Shown here in pieces: positions 25,378 to 33,824 of a DNA stretch of 64,000 bases. A program made the position numbers and the translations under genes. Location of the stretch: contig NZ_KB893123.1 in NCBI RefSeq assembly GCF_000373985.1, positions 1-64,000 of the forward strand. Direction: 5' to 3'. The stretch comes from Desulfobacter curvatus DSM 3379 (GTDB lineage Bacteria; Desulfobacterota; Desulfobacteria; Desulfobacterales; Desulfobacteraceae). Below the pieces are notes generated by a model. It was given only the letters and a program-made list of their open reading frames with translations. It was not told the origin of the DNA and made no database searches. The stretch's first letter is position 1. Every line of letters starts with the position of its first letter.

Positions 25378-25749
25378 GTGACAAAAAAAAAAGATATCAA
25401 AATTTTAATTGCTGATGACCACCAGGCCCTACGGGAGGGGCTCAAGGTTATTTTGCAGCTGGAACCTGATTTTTCGATCATAGGTGAAGCCGAGGATGGA
25501 AAACAGGCCATAAAACTGGCACAAGCCCTTGTCCCGGATGTCATCATCATGGATATGGATTTAGGCGATATGCATGGCACCCAGGCGACGGAACTGATTC
25601 TGGCCCGTCAGCCGGATATTTGTGTAATCGGTTTTTCCATGCACGTGGACCCCGATCTTGCCGAGGCCATGCACAAGGCCGGAGCAACGGCGTATCTAAC
25701 CAAAAGCGACGCGCCAGATCAGCTGATTTCGGCCATACGGGGATGTTAA
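25378..25749 (+). CDS. Stand-alone NarL-type receiver domain
   Basis: A 123-residue receiver with acidic pocket ILIADDH, phospho-acceptor Asp in IIMDMDLGDMHG and the Lys in YLTKSDAPD. Sequence style is that of NarL/FixJ regulators, but the protein ends before any helix-turn-helix. GTG start at 25378. It precedes aconitase by 94 bases on the same strand. It may accept or buffer phosphate from the HisKA_3 kinases of the 32-41 kb block, whose receivers look alike; that is inference. Confidence 0.85.
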   Translation: MTKKKDIKILIADDHQALREGLKVILQLEPDFSIIGEAEDGKQAIKLAQALVPDVIIMDMDLGDMHGTQATELILARQPDICVIGFSMHVDPDLAEAMHKAGATAYLTKSDAPDQLISAIRGC

Positions 25750-25843
25750 AAAACGGTGGGACGTGGACATCTGCATGCTGACTGGTCGTCTGAAAAACAA
25801 GGAACCAAAAACTAAAAACACTACCTGGTAAGGAGAAAAAACA

Positions 25844-28561
25844 GTGGAAAACAATGAAGGGGGCGCCCCCAACTTTAACGCAGCTGATTTCATGGATAAG
25901 ATCAGGGTCGACGGTCAGACTTGTTCATTTTACAACCTTCATCTCCTGGACTCAAAAGCCGGGATTTCAATTGCCCGGCTGCCGTTTTCAATCCGGGTTC
26001 TGGTGGAAAATCTGTTAAGAAAATGTCACGGCGGGGAAGCTAAAGCTGCAGATGTCCTGGCCGCCGCCCAATGGCAGACAACGTATGACGCTGCACCTGA
26101 AATCCCCTATTATCCGGCACGGGTGCTGATGCAGGATCTTACAGGCGTACCTGCGGTGGTGGATCTGGCTGCCATGCGGGATGCCATTGCTGCGGCCGGC
26201 AAAGACCCGTCCCTGGTCAATCCGTCGATCACGGTGGAACTGATTGTAGATCACTCTGTTCAGGTGGATTACCATGGTACGAATAATTGCCGGCAAAAAA
26301 ATGTGGTAAAGGAGTATGAGCGCAATGCGGAGCGCTACCGCCTTTTAAAATGGGCACAGGAGAGTTTTGATAACTTCCGGGTGGTTCCGCCCAACTCCGG
26401 GATCTGCCATCAGGTTAACCTTGAATACCTGGGCAGGGGCGCCATACGGTCTGAAACCCAGGGAGATGATCTTCTGTTTGCCGACACCCTGGTAGGGACC
26501 GACTCCCACACCCCCATGATCAACAGCATCGGTGTGCTGGGGTGGGGTGTCGGCGGGATTGAAGCCGAAGCCGTTATGCTGGGCCAGCCCTATTTCATGC
26601 CGCTTCCCGAAGTAATTGGCGTGGAGCTGATTGGAAAGCTCAACCCCGGTGTTACCGCAACAGACCTGGTGCTGACTGTTACCAATCGCCTGCGGCAAAT
26701 GAATGTGGTGGAAAAATTTGTGGAATTTTACGGCCCCGGCCTGAGACACCTTAAAGTCCCGGACCGGGCCACCATTTCGAATATGTCTCCGGAATACGGC
26801 GCCACCATAGGATTTTTTCCCATAGACGAACAGACCATTGATTATTTTCAGATGACCAACCGGGCCGCCCAAGGCCAGGTGGTTGAAGCCTGGGCCAAAG
26901 CCTGCGGCCTGTTCAGAACCGATGGCAACGTACCCGAATTCAGCGACACCCTAAAAATTGACCTGGCGGATGTCGTTCCCAGCCTTGCCGGTCCTGCCAG
27001 GCCCCAGGACCTGGTCCGGCTCAACGAACTTGACATTTGTTTTTCCCAATTTCTGGATGAAATCTCCCCTGGGGATGCCGGCGCTAAACCCATTGACAAA
27101 AAACAAACCGATATCCGGCTCAACGATATCCCGGCTGAAATAGGGAACGGCAGCGTGGTGATTGCGGCCATCACATCATGTACCAATACATCCAATCCCT
27201 ACGTGTTGATTGGTGCCGGCCTGCTTGCCATGAACGCGGTGAAAAAAGGCATATTCCCTAAACCCCATGTTAAAACCTCTTTTGCACCAGGCTCCAAAGT
27301 GGTGGTGGACTATCTGTCCGATGCCGGCCTGATGCCCTATCTGGAAGCGTTGGGGTTTCATGTGGCAGGGTTTGGATGCACCACCTGCATCGGCAACAGC
27401 GGCCCCTTGCATCCGGAAATTGAGAAGCAAATAAAAAAACAGGATCTTGCCGTGGCCGCAGTGCTGTCCGGGAACCGCAACTTTGAAGCCAGGATTCACC
27501 AGTCCGTCAAGGCCAATTTTCTGGCATCGCCCATGCTGGTGGTAGCCTTTGCCATCTGCGGGCGGGTGGATGTGAATCTTGACCAGGAGCCTTTGGCCTT
27601 AGACCCCAATGGAGAGCCGGTATATCTGAAAGATATCTGGCCCCAGGATCAAGAGATTGATGATCTGGTCGGCCGGTATGTCAAAAAAGAGGACTTTAAA
27701 AAACAATACGATCGTATTTTTCAAGGGGACAGCTCCTGGAAAAATCTGGACATTACTCAATCGGTCACCTTTGACTGGGATCCGGAATCCACCTATATCC
27801 GCAATCCCCCATATTTCAAGGATTTTTCACTGACCCACCAAACACCCAAGGGATTTGAAAATGCCCGGGCACTTTTGACCCTGGGCGATTCAGTGACCAC
27901 CGATCACATCTCACCGGCCGGGGCCATTCCCGAAGCGTATCCTGCCGGTATTTACCTAAAGGAAAAAGGAATCGGCGTGGATGCCTTTAACTCCTACGGT
28001 GCCAGACGGGGAAACCATGAAGTGATGATGCGCGGGACCTTTGGAAATATCCGTATCAAGAATCAACTGGTCAGTCCCAAAGAGGGCAGCCTGACCCAAA
28101 AATTTCCCGAAGGGGACACCCGGTTTGTTTTTGATGCAGCCACCGCCTATCAGCAAGAGGAGGTACCGTTGATTGTCCTGGCCGGTAAAGAATACGGCAC
28201 CGGTTCTTCACGGGACTGGGCCGCCAAAGGCTCCGCTCTGCTGGGCGTCCGGGCGGTCATTGCACGGTCTTATGAACGCATCCACCGCAGCAACCTTGTG
28301 GGCATGGGGGTTCTGCCGCTTCAATTTCAATCCGGCGAGGGATGGCAGGAACTGGGGCTGGACGGATCCGAACTGTTTTCCGTCAAAGGGATGTCCGACT
28401 TGACGACGCACAAACAACTGCAGGTTTCTGCCCAAAAATCAGACGGCAGCCATGTGACCTTCCAGGCCATTGCCCGCCTGGATACGGATATCGACGTCGA
28501 ATACATGATACATGGCGGCATTCTGCCATATGTGCTTAGAAAATTAATCAAAGACGCATAA
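25844..28561 (+). CDS. acnA: Aconitate hydratase A
   Basis: Interconverts citrate and isocitrate through cis-aconitate with a [4Fe-4S] cluster; part of the TCA cycle that complete-oxidising sulfate reducers run for acetate. The 905-residue protein has the AcnA layout: VDHSVQVD and GTDSHTPMINSIGVLGWGVGGIEAE near the N-terminus, cluster Cys in SCTNTSNP and GCTTCIGN, and the C-terminal swivel domain with YGTGSSRDWAAKG. GTG start with AAGGAG upstream. It is followed by korA after 16 bases, so the three TCA genes look co-transcribed. Confidence 0.96.
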   Translation: MENNEGGAPNFNAADFMDKIRVDGQTCSFYNLHLLDSKAGISIARLPFSIRVLVENLLRKCHGGEAKAADVLAAAQWQTTYDAAPEIPYYPARVLMQDLTGVPAVVDLAAMRDAIAAAGKDPSLVNPSITVELIVDHSVQVDYHGTNNCRQKNVVKEYERNAERYRLLKWAQESFDNFRVVPPNSGICHQVNLEYLGRGAIRSETQGDDLLFADTLVGTDSHTPMINSIGVLGWGVGGIEAEAVMLGQPYFMPLPEVIGVELIGKLNPGVTATDLVLTVTNRLRQMNVVEKFVEFYGPGLRHLKVPDRATISNMSPEYGATIGFFPIDEQTIDYFQMTNRAAQGQVVEAWAKACGLFRTDGNVPEFSDTLKIDLADVVPSLAGPARPQDLVRLNELDICFSQFLDEISPGDAGAKPIDKKQTDIRLNDIPAEIGNGSVVIAAITSCTNTSNPYVLIGAGLLAMNAVKKGIFPKPHVKTSFAPGSKVVVDYLSDAGLMPYLEALGFHVAGFGCTTCIGNSGPLHPEIEKQIKKQDLAVAAVLSGNRNFEARIHQSVKANFLASPMLVVAFAICGRVDVNLDQEPLALDPNGEPVYLKDIWPQDQEIDDLVGRYVKKEDFKKQYDRIFQGDSSWKNLDITQSVTFDWDPESTYIRNPPYFKDFSLTHQTPKGFENARALLTLGDSVTTDHISPAGAIPEAYPAGIYLKEKGIGVDAFNSYGARRGNHEVMMRGTFGNIRIKNQLVSPKEGSLTQKFPEGDTRFVFDAATAYQQEEVPLIVLAGKEYGTGSSRDWAAKGSALLGVRAVIARSYERIHRSNLVGMGVLPLQFQSGEGWQELGLDGSELFSVKGMSDLTTHKQLQVSAQKSDGSHVTFQAIARLDTDIDVEYMIHGGILPYVLRKLIKDA

Positions 28562-28577
28562 CAAGGAGAAATTGCAA

Positions 28578-30278
28578 ATGGACATTACCATAGTGATCGG
28601 TGGCGCAGCCGGACAGGGCATCCAGACCATCGGCGCCCTGTTGTCTGGCGCCTGTCGCAAGGCCGGTTATTTTGCCATGGCCGTCAATGATTTTGAATCC
28701 CGGGTTCGCGGCGGGCACAGTTTTTTCCAGATCCGAATCAGCAACGTCCCGGTCCACGCCCCACAAAAAACCGTGGACCTGCTGATTGCCCTGGACAAAA
28801 ACACCTGGGAAATCCACAGTCCATCGCTTAAAGATAATAGTGTTGTGCTGGCAGATGAGGACTTTTCAACTTCGGGCAGGGTCGTACCGGTGGCCTTTGA
28901 ACAAATCGCCAAAGAGACCGGCTCAAAGCTGTTTATCAACACCATAGCCGCCGCCGCAGGGCTCCGGGTGCTGGGCGCCGGTCCGGAAACGATCCAGTCC
29001 ACAATCAAAGACCATTTCAGCGGCCTTGAAAAGGACCTGCTGGAAAAAAATTTGGATGCCGCCCAAAAGGGGTTTGATGCAGTTACGGATGTCTCGTTTG
29101 AAGAACAGCCCCTGGCAAATCCATCCACGCCCAAGGGCAATCTTATCTCCGGCGGCAAAGCCATTGCGCTGGGGGCGGCTGCAGCCGACTGCCGGGTGGG
29201 GGCGTTTTACCCCATGAGTCCTGCCACAAGCATTATGCAACACCTGACCGATTTGAGTGAACGCCTGGACATCGTGGTGGAACAGGCTGAGGATGAGATT
29301 GCCGCCGCCAACATGGTGATCGGCGCATCTTTTGCCGGTGCCCGTGCCATGACGGCCACTTCCGGGGGTGGGTTCTGCCTGATGACCGAGGCATTGGGGC
29401 TTGCCGGCATGACCGAAACCCCCATGGTGATCGTTAATGCCATGCGCCCCGGACCATCCACCGGCCTTCCCACACGAACCGCCCAAGGAGATCTTCGGTT
29501 TACCGTCCATGCATCCCACGACGATTTTCCAAGGTTTATATTTGCCCCGGGCGCACCGGCCCAGGCGTTTGAACAGACCCGCAAGGCGTTTCATCTGTCT
29601 GAAAAATACCAGGTGCCTGCCATTATCCTGGCGGATCAATATCTGATGGATTCTCTGTTTTTACTGGAAAAACCGTTTTTCATTAATAAGCATGTGGAAC
29701 GTTTTATCATAACCGATGATGACATGCCCGATCCGGGCAGTTATGAGCGGTTTGCTGTAACCGATTCCGGTGTATCGCCCCGGGCACTGCCATGCAAGGG
29801 AAAGGCGCTGGTCAAGGTATCCAGCGATGAACACAGGCCGGATGGACATATCACCGAAGATATGGGCATACGCAACACCATGATGAAAAAACGCCATGCC
29901 AAATTGCCGGCCATGATCGAAGAGCTGGACGGCCCTGAAGCCGTTCATCCGGATGCCCACACCCTTTTGATTGGATGGGGCTCCACCGCCGGAGCCATCA
30001 AAGAGGCCACAGGCCTTCTGCGGGATCAGGGCGCGGATGTCGGTTGTCTGCTTTTTTCACAGATATGGCCGTTTCCGACGGCCGTTGCCGAAAAGGTGTT
30101 GAAAAAGAACGCCGACACAAAATTTATCGCGGTCGAGATGAATGCCGGGGCCCAGTTTGCCGGAATATTAAAAGAAAATACTGATATCGATTTCTCCGGC
30201 TATGTACTCAAATACGACGGCAGACCGTTTACAGCCCAATTTATCGTGGATGCACTCAAAGAAAAGGAGCTTGCCTGA
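28578..30278 (+). CDS. korA: 2-oxoacid:ferredoxin oxidoreductase, fused gamma-alpha subunit
   Basis: Together with KorB it oxidatively decarboxylates a 2-oxoacid, most likely 2-oxoglutarate to succinyl-CoA, reducing ferredoxin. The 567-residue chain is the gamma domain (about 1-180: GGAAGQGIQTIGALLSGA, SRVRGGHSFFQIR) followed by the alpha domain (GAFYPMSPATSIMQHL, TATSGGGFCLMTEALG, RPGPSTGLPT). ATG 28578 has AAGGAG nine bases upstream. The order acnA-korA-korB favours 2-oxoglutarate over pyruvate. Confidence 0.93.
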   Translation: MDITIVIGGAAGQGIQTIGALLSGACRKAGYFAMAVNDFESRVRGGHSFFQIRISNVPVHAPQKTVDLLIALDKNTWEIHSPSLKDNSVVLADEDFSTSGRVVPVAFEQIAKETGSKLFINTIAAAAGLRVLGAGPETIQSTIKDHFSGLEKDLLEKNLDAAQKGFDAVTDVSFEEQPLANPSTPKGNLISGGKAIALGAAAADCRVGAFYPMSPATSIMQHLTDLSERLDIVVEQAEDEIAAANMVIGASFAGARAMTATSGGGFCLMTEALGLAGMTETPMVIVNAMRPGPSTGLPTRTAQGDLRFTVHASHDDFPRFIFAPGAPAQAFEQTRKAFHLSEKYQVPAIILADQYLMDSLFLLEKPFFINKHVERFIITDDDMPDPGSYERFAVTDSGVSPRALPCKGKALVKVSSDEHRPDGHITEDMGIRNTMMKKRHAKLPAMIEELDGPEAVHPDAHTLLIGWGSTAGAIKEATGLLRDQGADVGCLLFSQIWPFPTAVAEKVLKKNADTKFIAVEMNAGAQFAGILKENTDIDFSGYVLKYDGRPFTAQFIVDALKEKELA

Positions 30279-30279
30279 T

Positions 30280-31134
30280 ATGTTCGATAAAGACCTTTAT
30301 GAATCTGCCTACAAAAGCCAGTGGTGTCCGGGATGCGGCAATTTCGGCATCCTTGGCGCAATGAAGGATGCCTTGGCGCAACTCAATATTCTGCCGGAAA
30401 AACTGTTGATTGTTTCCGGTATTGGCCAAGCCGCCAAAACACCTCATTTCTTGAAATGCAATTTTCTGCACGGCATCCACGGCCGGGCGCTCTCCATTGC
30501 CCTGGGGGCCAAAATAGCCAACCATGATTTAAACATTATAGTCAATTCCGGAGACGGGGACTGTTATGGTGAAGGGGGCAACCATTTTATCCATGCAGCG
30601 CGCCGGAACACGGATATGACGCTTCTGGTGCATAACAATCAGATTTACGGACTGACCAAGGGGCAGGCCTCCCCGACATCCGCATGGGGCATGACCACAT
30701 CCATGCAGCCCTCCGGCGTGATTTCAAAAGCCCTAAACGGTCCGGCATTGGCTCTGACCATGGGTGCCGGGTTTGTGGCCCGGGGATTTTCAGGAAACAT
30801 AGACCATTTAAGCGGCCTTATTCAAGCAGCAGTGCAATATAAAGGATTCAGCGTAATCGACATTCTTCAACCCTGTGTCACCTTTAACCGGGTCAACACC
30901 GCCCAATGGTACAAAGACCGGATCTATGAGCTGGATGATACAAAGGGCCGGGATGATTTTGGCACGGCCATGGAGCTGGCCCGTGAAACTGGGGACCGGA
31001 TACCTGTGGGAATTTTGTATGCCAAGGAGCAAAGAGAGTTTATCTCCCAGATTAAGGGGCTGGAAAAAGGCCCGCTCATTGACAGGCATTATGATCCGGA
31101 CAGGCTGGAAAAAGTGATTCAGGAATATATTTAG
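30280..31134 (+). CDS. korB: 2-oxoacid:ferredoxin oxidoreductase, beta subunit
   Basis: A 284-residue thiamin diphosphate subunit. The [4Fe-4S] ligands are visible as WCPGCGN, the Cys of FLKCNFLHG and the Cys of LQPCVTFN; the cofactor motif is GDGDCYGEGGNHFIHAARRN. Its ATG lies one base after the korA stop, with AAGGAG inside korA. A longer frame from 30202 only overlaps korA. It is followed 22 bases later by bacterioferritin. Confidence 0.94.
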   Translation: MFDKDLYESAYKSQWCPGCGNFGILGAMKDALAQLNILPEKLLIVSGIGQAAKTPHFLKCNFLHGIHGRALSIALGAKIANHDLNIIVNSGDGDCYGEGGNHFIHAARRNTDMTLLVHNNQIYGLTKGQASPTSAWGMTTSMQPSGVISKALNGPALALTMGAGFVARGFSGNIDHLSGLIQAAVQYKGFSVIDILQPCVTFNRVNTAQWYKDRIYELDDTKGRDDFGTAMELARETGDRIPVGILYAKEQREFISQIKGLEKGPLIDRHYDPDRLEKVIQEYI

Positions 31135-31156
31135 AAAACCGAGAAAGGAAAGTACA

Positions 31157-31696
31157 GTGGCAAAATTAAGCAAAGAAGAGCGAAGAAACAATGTGATCAG
31201 CGCATTAAACCAGGCAAGAGCCATGGAACTGCACGCCATCAGCCAGTACATGAACCAGCATTACAATCTTGACGACATGGATTTCGGAGAACTGGCAGGA
31301 AAGGTCAAGCTGATCGCCATTGATGAAATGCGGCATGCAGAGATGTTTGCCGAACGGATCAAAGAGCTTGGCGGAGAGCCGACGTCCGAACTGGCCGACA
31401 AAGTCAGCAAAGGCCAGAAAGTAGACCTCATTTTCCCTTTTGATTCAAACCTGGAGGATGACACCATTGACGCATACAACGGGTTTCTGGAAGTCTGCCG
31501 GCAAAACGGTGACAGCATTACCATGAAGATTTTTGAAACCATTATTGATGAAGAGCAGATTCACCTGAACTATTTTGACAATATCGGCGGCCATATTAAA
31601 AATCTGGGGGACGCTTACCTGGCCAGGATTGCCGGCACGCCATCGGCCACAGGACTTGGCACCAGCGGGTTTGCCGTCTCCGGAGAACAGGAATAA
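31157..31696 (+). CDS. bfr: Bacterioferritin
   Basis: Iron-storage 24-mer subunit with a diiron ferroxidase centre and a haem at the dimer interface. The 179-residue protein resembles Desulfovibrio desulfuricans bacterioferritin: ARAMELHAISQYMNQHY, the haem-binding Met in IDEMRHAEMFAERI, FETIIDEEQIHLNYF, and the shared GTPSATGLGTSGF-like tail. The D. desulfuricans protein carries iron-coproporphyrin III, so the same cofactor is possible. GTG start with GAAAGGAAAG upstream. It may protect the iron-sulfur enzymes encoded just upstream. Its TAA stop begins a dispersed repeat copy. Confidence 0.94.
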   Translation: MAKLSKEERRNNVISALNQARAMELHAISQYMNQHYNLDDMDFGELAGKVKLIAIDEMRHAEMFAERIKELGGEPTSELADKVSKGQKVDLIFPFDSNLEDDTIDAYNGFLEVCRQNGDSITMKIFETIIDEEQIHLNYFDNIGGHIKNLGDAYLARIAGTPSATGLGTSGFAVSGEQE

Positions 31697-31760
31697 CGGC
31701 CACGGGCCGACCTGGCCTATCAACACCCAGGCTTCGGCCCACAACAAAGATAGAAAGAAT
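31694..31760 (+). repeat. Stop-codon-linked repeat, copy behind bfr
   Basis: Starts at the bfr TAA: TAACGGCCACGGGCCGACC. It shows the clearest hairpin, GGCCG-A-CCTGG pairing with CCAGG-CTT-CGGCC around an 11-base loop, then CCCACAACAAAGATAG. Confidence 0.88.
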
Positions 31761-31967
31761 CCGGTTACTTGCCGGAGACTTTCTTCTTAACAATTGGAAA
31801 GATAAAGCGGATGCCGGTTTTTTTGTCTGGCCGGTTCGCGGATAGCATATAAAATCACATTTCATTTGGTATATTCAAAGGGGCATGGTATATCAGTAAC
31901 TGATGGGTACTAATTCCTAACATTACACTAATATATATAAAATTCAGGACCTTTCAGGAATCCGAAA

Positions 31968-32618
31968 ATGAAAAGAATTGTAGTTGCTGAAGATAATACC
32001 CTGCTGCGTGAAGGGTTGTGCTTGATGATTAATTCAGATAAGAATCTTGAAGTAGTTGCCCAGGCTGCCGACGGATTTTCTGCCATTGAAACCACCCTTT
32101 CGCTTAAAGAACCGCCGGACCTGATTATGATGGATCTGTCCATGCCCAAGATGGACGGGGTCTCTGCCATCAAGGAAATCAAGCGTCAAAGGCCGGATTC
32201 CAAAATTATGGCGTTGACCATTCACGATTCGGATGAATTTATCCTGGAGTGCTTTGATGCCGGCGCATCAGGATATTGTTTGAAGGACTCGTCCCAGGAC
32301 GAGTTGTTGAAAGCAATCCATGTGGTCATCTCCGGAAAGACCTATATCAGTCCTGGGATTACCGGCACCGTCATGGAAGGATTTTTAGACGGCCGCCGAA
32401 AACTGAAAAAAACAACCGCCTGGGACAGCCTCACCCAGCGGGAGCGGGAAGTTCTTAAGCTTGTGGCTGAAGGTTATACCAGCAAAGAGGTGGCCGGATT
32501 CTTATGTATCAGCCCCAAAACCGTGGAGCGTCATCGCTCCAACATTATGAACAAACTGGATCTGCACAATGTCTCTGAATTAACTGCGTTTGCCATTGAA
32601 AAGGGGCTGGTCGTATAA
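31968..32618 (+). CDS. NarL/FixJ-family response regulator
   Basis: A 216-residue transcription regulator with receiver (about 1-120: VVAEDNTLLREG, phospho-Asp in IMMDLSMPKMDG, Lys in YCLKDSSQD) and a LuxR-type helix-turn-helix (about 150-212: LTQREREVLKLVAEGYTSKE). It is the only DNA-binding output in the 32-41 kb signalling block, whose kinases carry NarL-like receivers without DNA-binding domains, and so is the likely final target. AGGAATCC precedes the ATG. Confidence 0.93.
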   Translation: MKRIVVAEDNTLLREGLCLMINSDKNLEVVAQAADGFSAIETTLSLKEPPDLIMMDLSMPKMDGVSAIKEIKRQRPDSKIMALTIHDSDEFILECFDAGASGYCLKDSSQDELLKAIHVVISGKTYISPGITGTVMEGFLDGRRKLKKTTAWDSLTQREREVLKLVAEGYTSKEVAGFLCISPKTVERHRSNIMNKLDLHNVSELTAFAIEKGLVV

Positions 32619-32821
32619 GCCTTCCCTATTTTATGTTATCCTGCCGGCTGCGTCCTGCAGCTGTTGAAAATTCTGTTTTGCCGCCTTTTTATACCTGTTT
32701 ACCCGGTGCGGATACCGGTTCTGCAGGGTGAAAATGGGTAAATTCCCTCATGTGAAATCAAGGTTCTTTATACTAAAGTAAACCGATAGATTTCCTAAAC
32801 CACTAATAGAAAGGAGGGCAG

Positions 32822-33622
32822 ATGCAAAAATACGTGGATAAACAACAAGACCGTATCGCTGAAGGTGCGGTCCAAATGGTGGCGGGTTGTGTGGCCAATA
32901 ACGTTCAAAATCTACTGGAGGCAATCCGCGGCAAAGCAATCATGGCCCTGTGTCAGGCCGAATCACCGGATGCGACCCAGGCCCATATGACACAACTTGT
33001 TGAATTTGTAGATCAAAGTTCCAGCATAGTTGATTATCTGACACAGTTTACACAGACCAGGCAGTGCCGTAAACAGCTTGTGGACCTCAACGGCATAGTA
33101 AAAACCGTAATTGAACATGCCGTCAACCAAATGAACGATGTCGTTCTGGACGTCAATCTGTTTGACTGTCCGATTCCGGTGGCGGTGGATAAGGAAAAAA
33201 TCAACCGGGCAGTGACGGCGCTTATGGATAATGCCTATCAGGCGCTGCCTAGAGGAAAAGGCACAATCATTGTCGCGACCAATATTGTAAAGATGATGAA
33301 CGGATCCTGCGACCTCTATGGTCTTCCCAGTGGGAAATATGCACGCCTAACGATAACAGATAACGGTGTGGGGATAGAAAAAGATGTGTTGCCCCATGTT
33401 TTTAAGGCGTTCTATTCATCTGGAAATCAACGCCATTCAGCAAGAAACGGCCTAGGGTTAACATTAGCCCGGAATATTGTAAAACACCACGGCGGGGTAA
33501 TAGATATCTGGAGCACTGCCGGGCGCGGTTCGGCTTTCTCAATCTTTCTGCCTCTGGAACATCGGGCTGAGGAAAAGAACGGCACACATGCGTTAGGTAC
33601 ATCGTCATCTTTTCAACCCTGA
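32822..33622 (+). CDS. Soluble kinase-like ATPase with Asn at the phospho-His position
   Basis: A 266-residue protein with only a DHp helix pair (about 10-85) and an HATPase domain (about 100-245). No sensor or membrane segment is seen. The H box reads VAGCVANNVQNLLEAI, aligning with the usual A-H-D-F-N-N-L-L, so residue 26 is Asn (AAT at 32897-32899) where His belongs. The ATPase motifs are present: LMDNAYQALPRGKG, TDNGVGI, NGLGLTLA. It may bind ATP and dimerise with, or inhibit, a neighbouring kinase, or act as a phosphatase. AGGAGGGC precedes the ATG. Same strand as the NarL regulator and the MASE3 kinase. Confidence 0.85.
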   Translation: MQKYVDKQQDRIAEGAVQMVAGCVANNVQNLLEAIRGKAIMALCQAESPDATQAHMTQLVEFVDQSSSIVDYLTQFTQTRQCRKQLVDLNGIVKTVIEHAVNQMNDVVLDVNLFDCPIPVAVDKEKINRAVTALMDNAYQALPRGKGTIIVATNIVKMMNGSCDLYGLPSGKYARLTITDNGVGIEKDVLPHVFKAFYSSGNQRHSARNGLGLTLARNIVKHHGGVIDIWSTAGRGSAFSIFLPLEHRAEEKNGTHALGTSSSFQP

Positions 33623-33641
33623 GAAAAACCGAATAGGGTGT

Positions 33642-33824
33642 ATGATGAACGGTAAAATTGAAAACGTGCTGAAAAATGGTTGCATCATCTGCCGGGAGAA
33701 ACCCATGGCAATGAATAATTTTAAAAAAATTATTAGAAGTTTCCCGAAAATAATGGTAGATGCCACCCAAACCGATAATCTTAATTTTTCACCCCCCATG
33801 CTAAAAGGGAAAAAATGGCAATAA
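33642..33824 (+). CDS. Possible 60-residue leader protein
   Basis: A short open frame with AGGGTGT before ATG-ATG, ending ten bases inside the next gene (AAATGGCAATAA). The product is basic, contains a CIIC motif (NGCIICREKP), and matches nothing I recognise. It could be a small translated leader coupling expression of the hybrid kinase, or chance. Confidence 0.3.
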   Translation: MMNGKIENVLKNGCIICREKPMAMNNFKKIIRSFPKIMVDATQTDNLNFSPPMLKGKKWQ

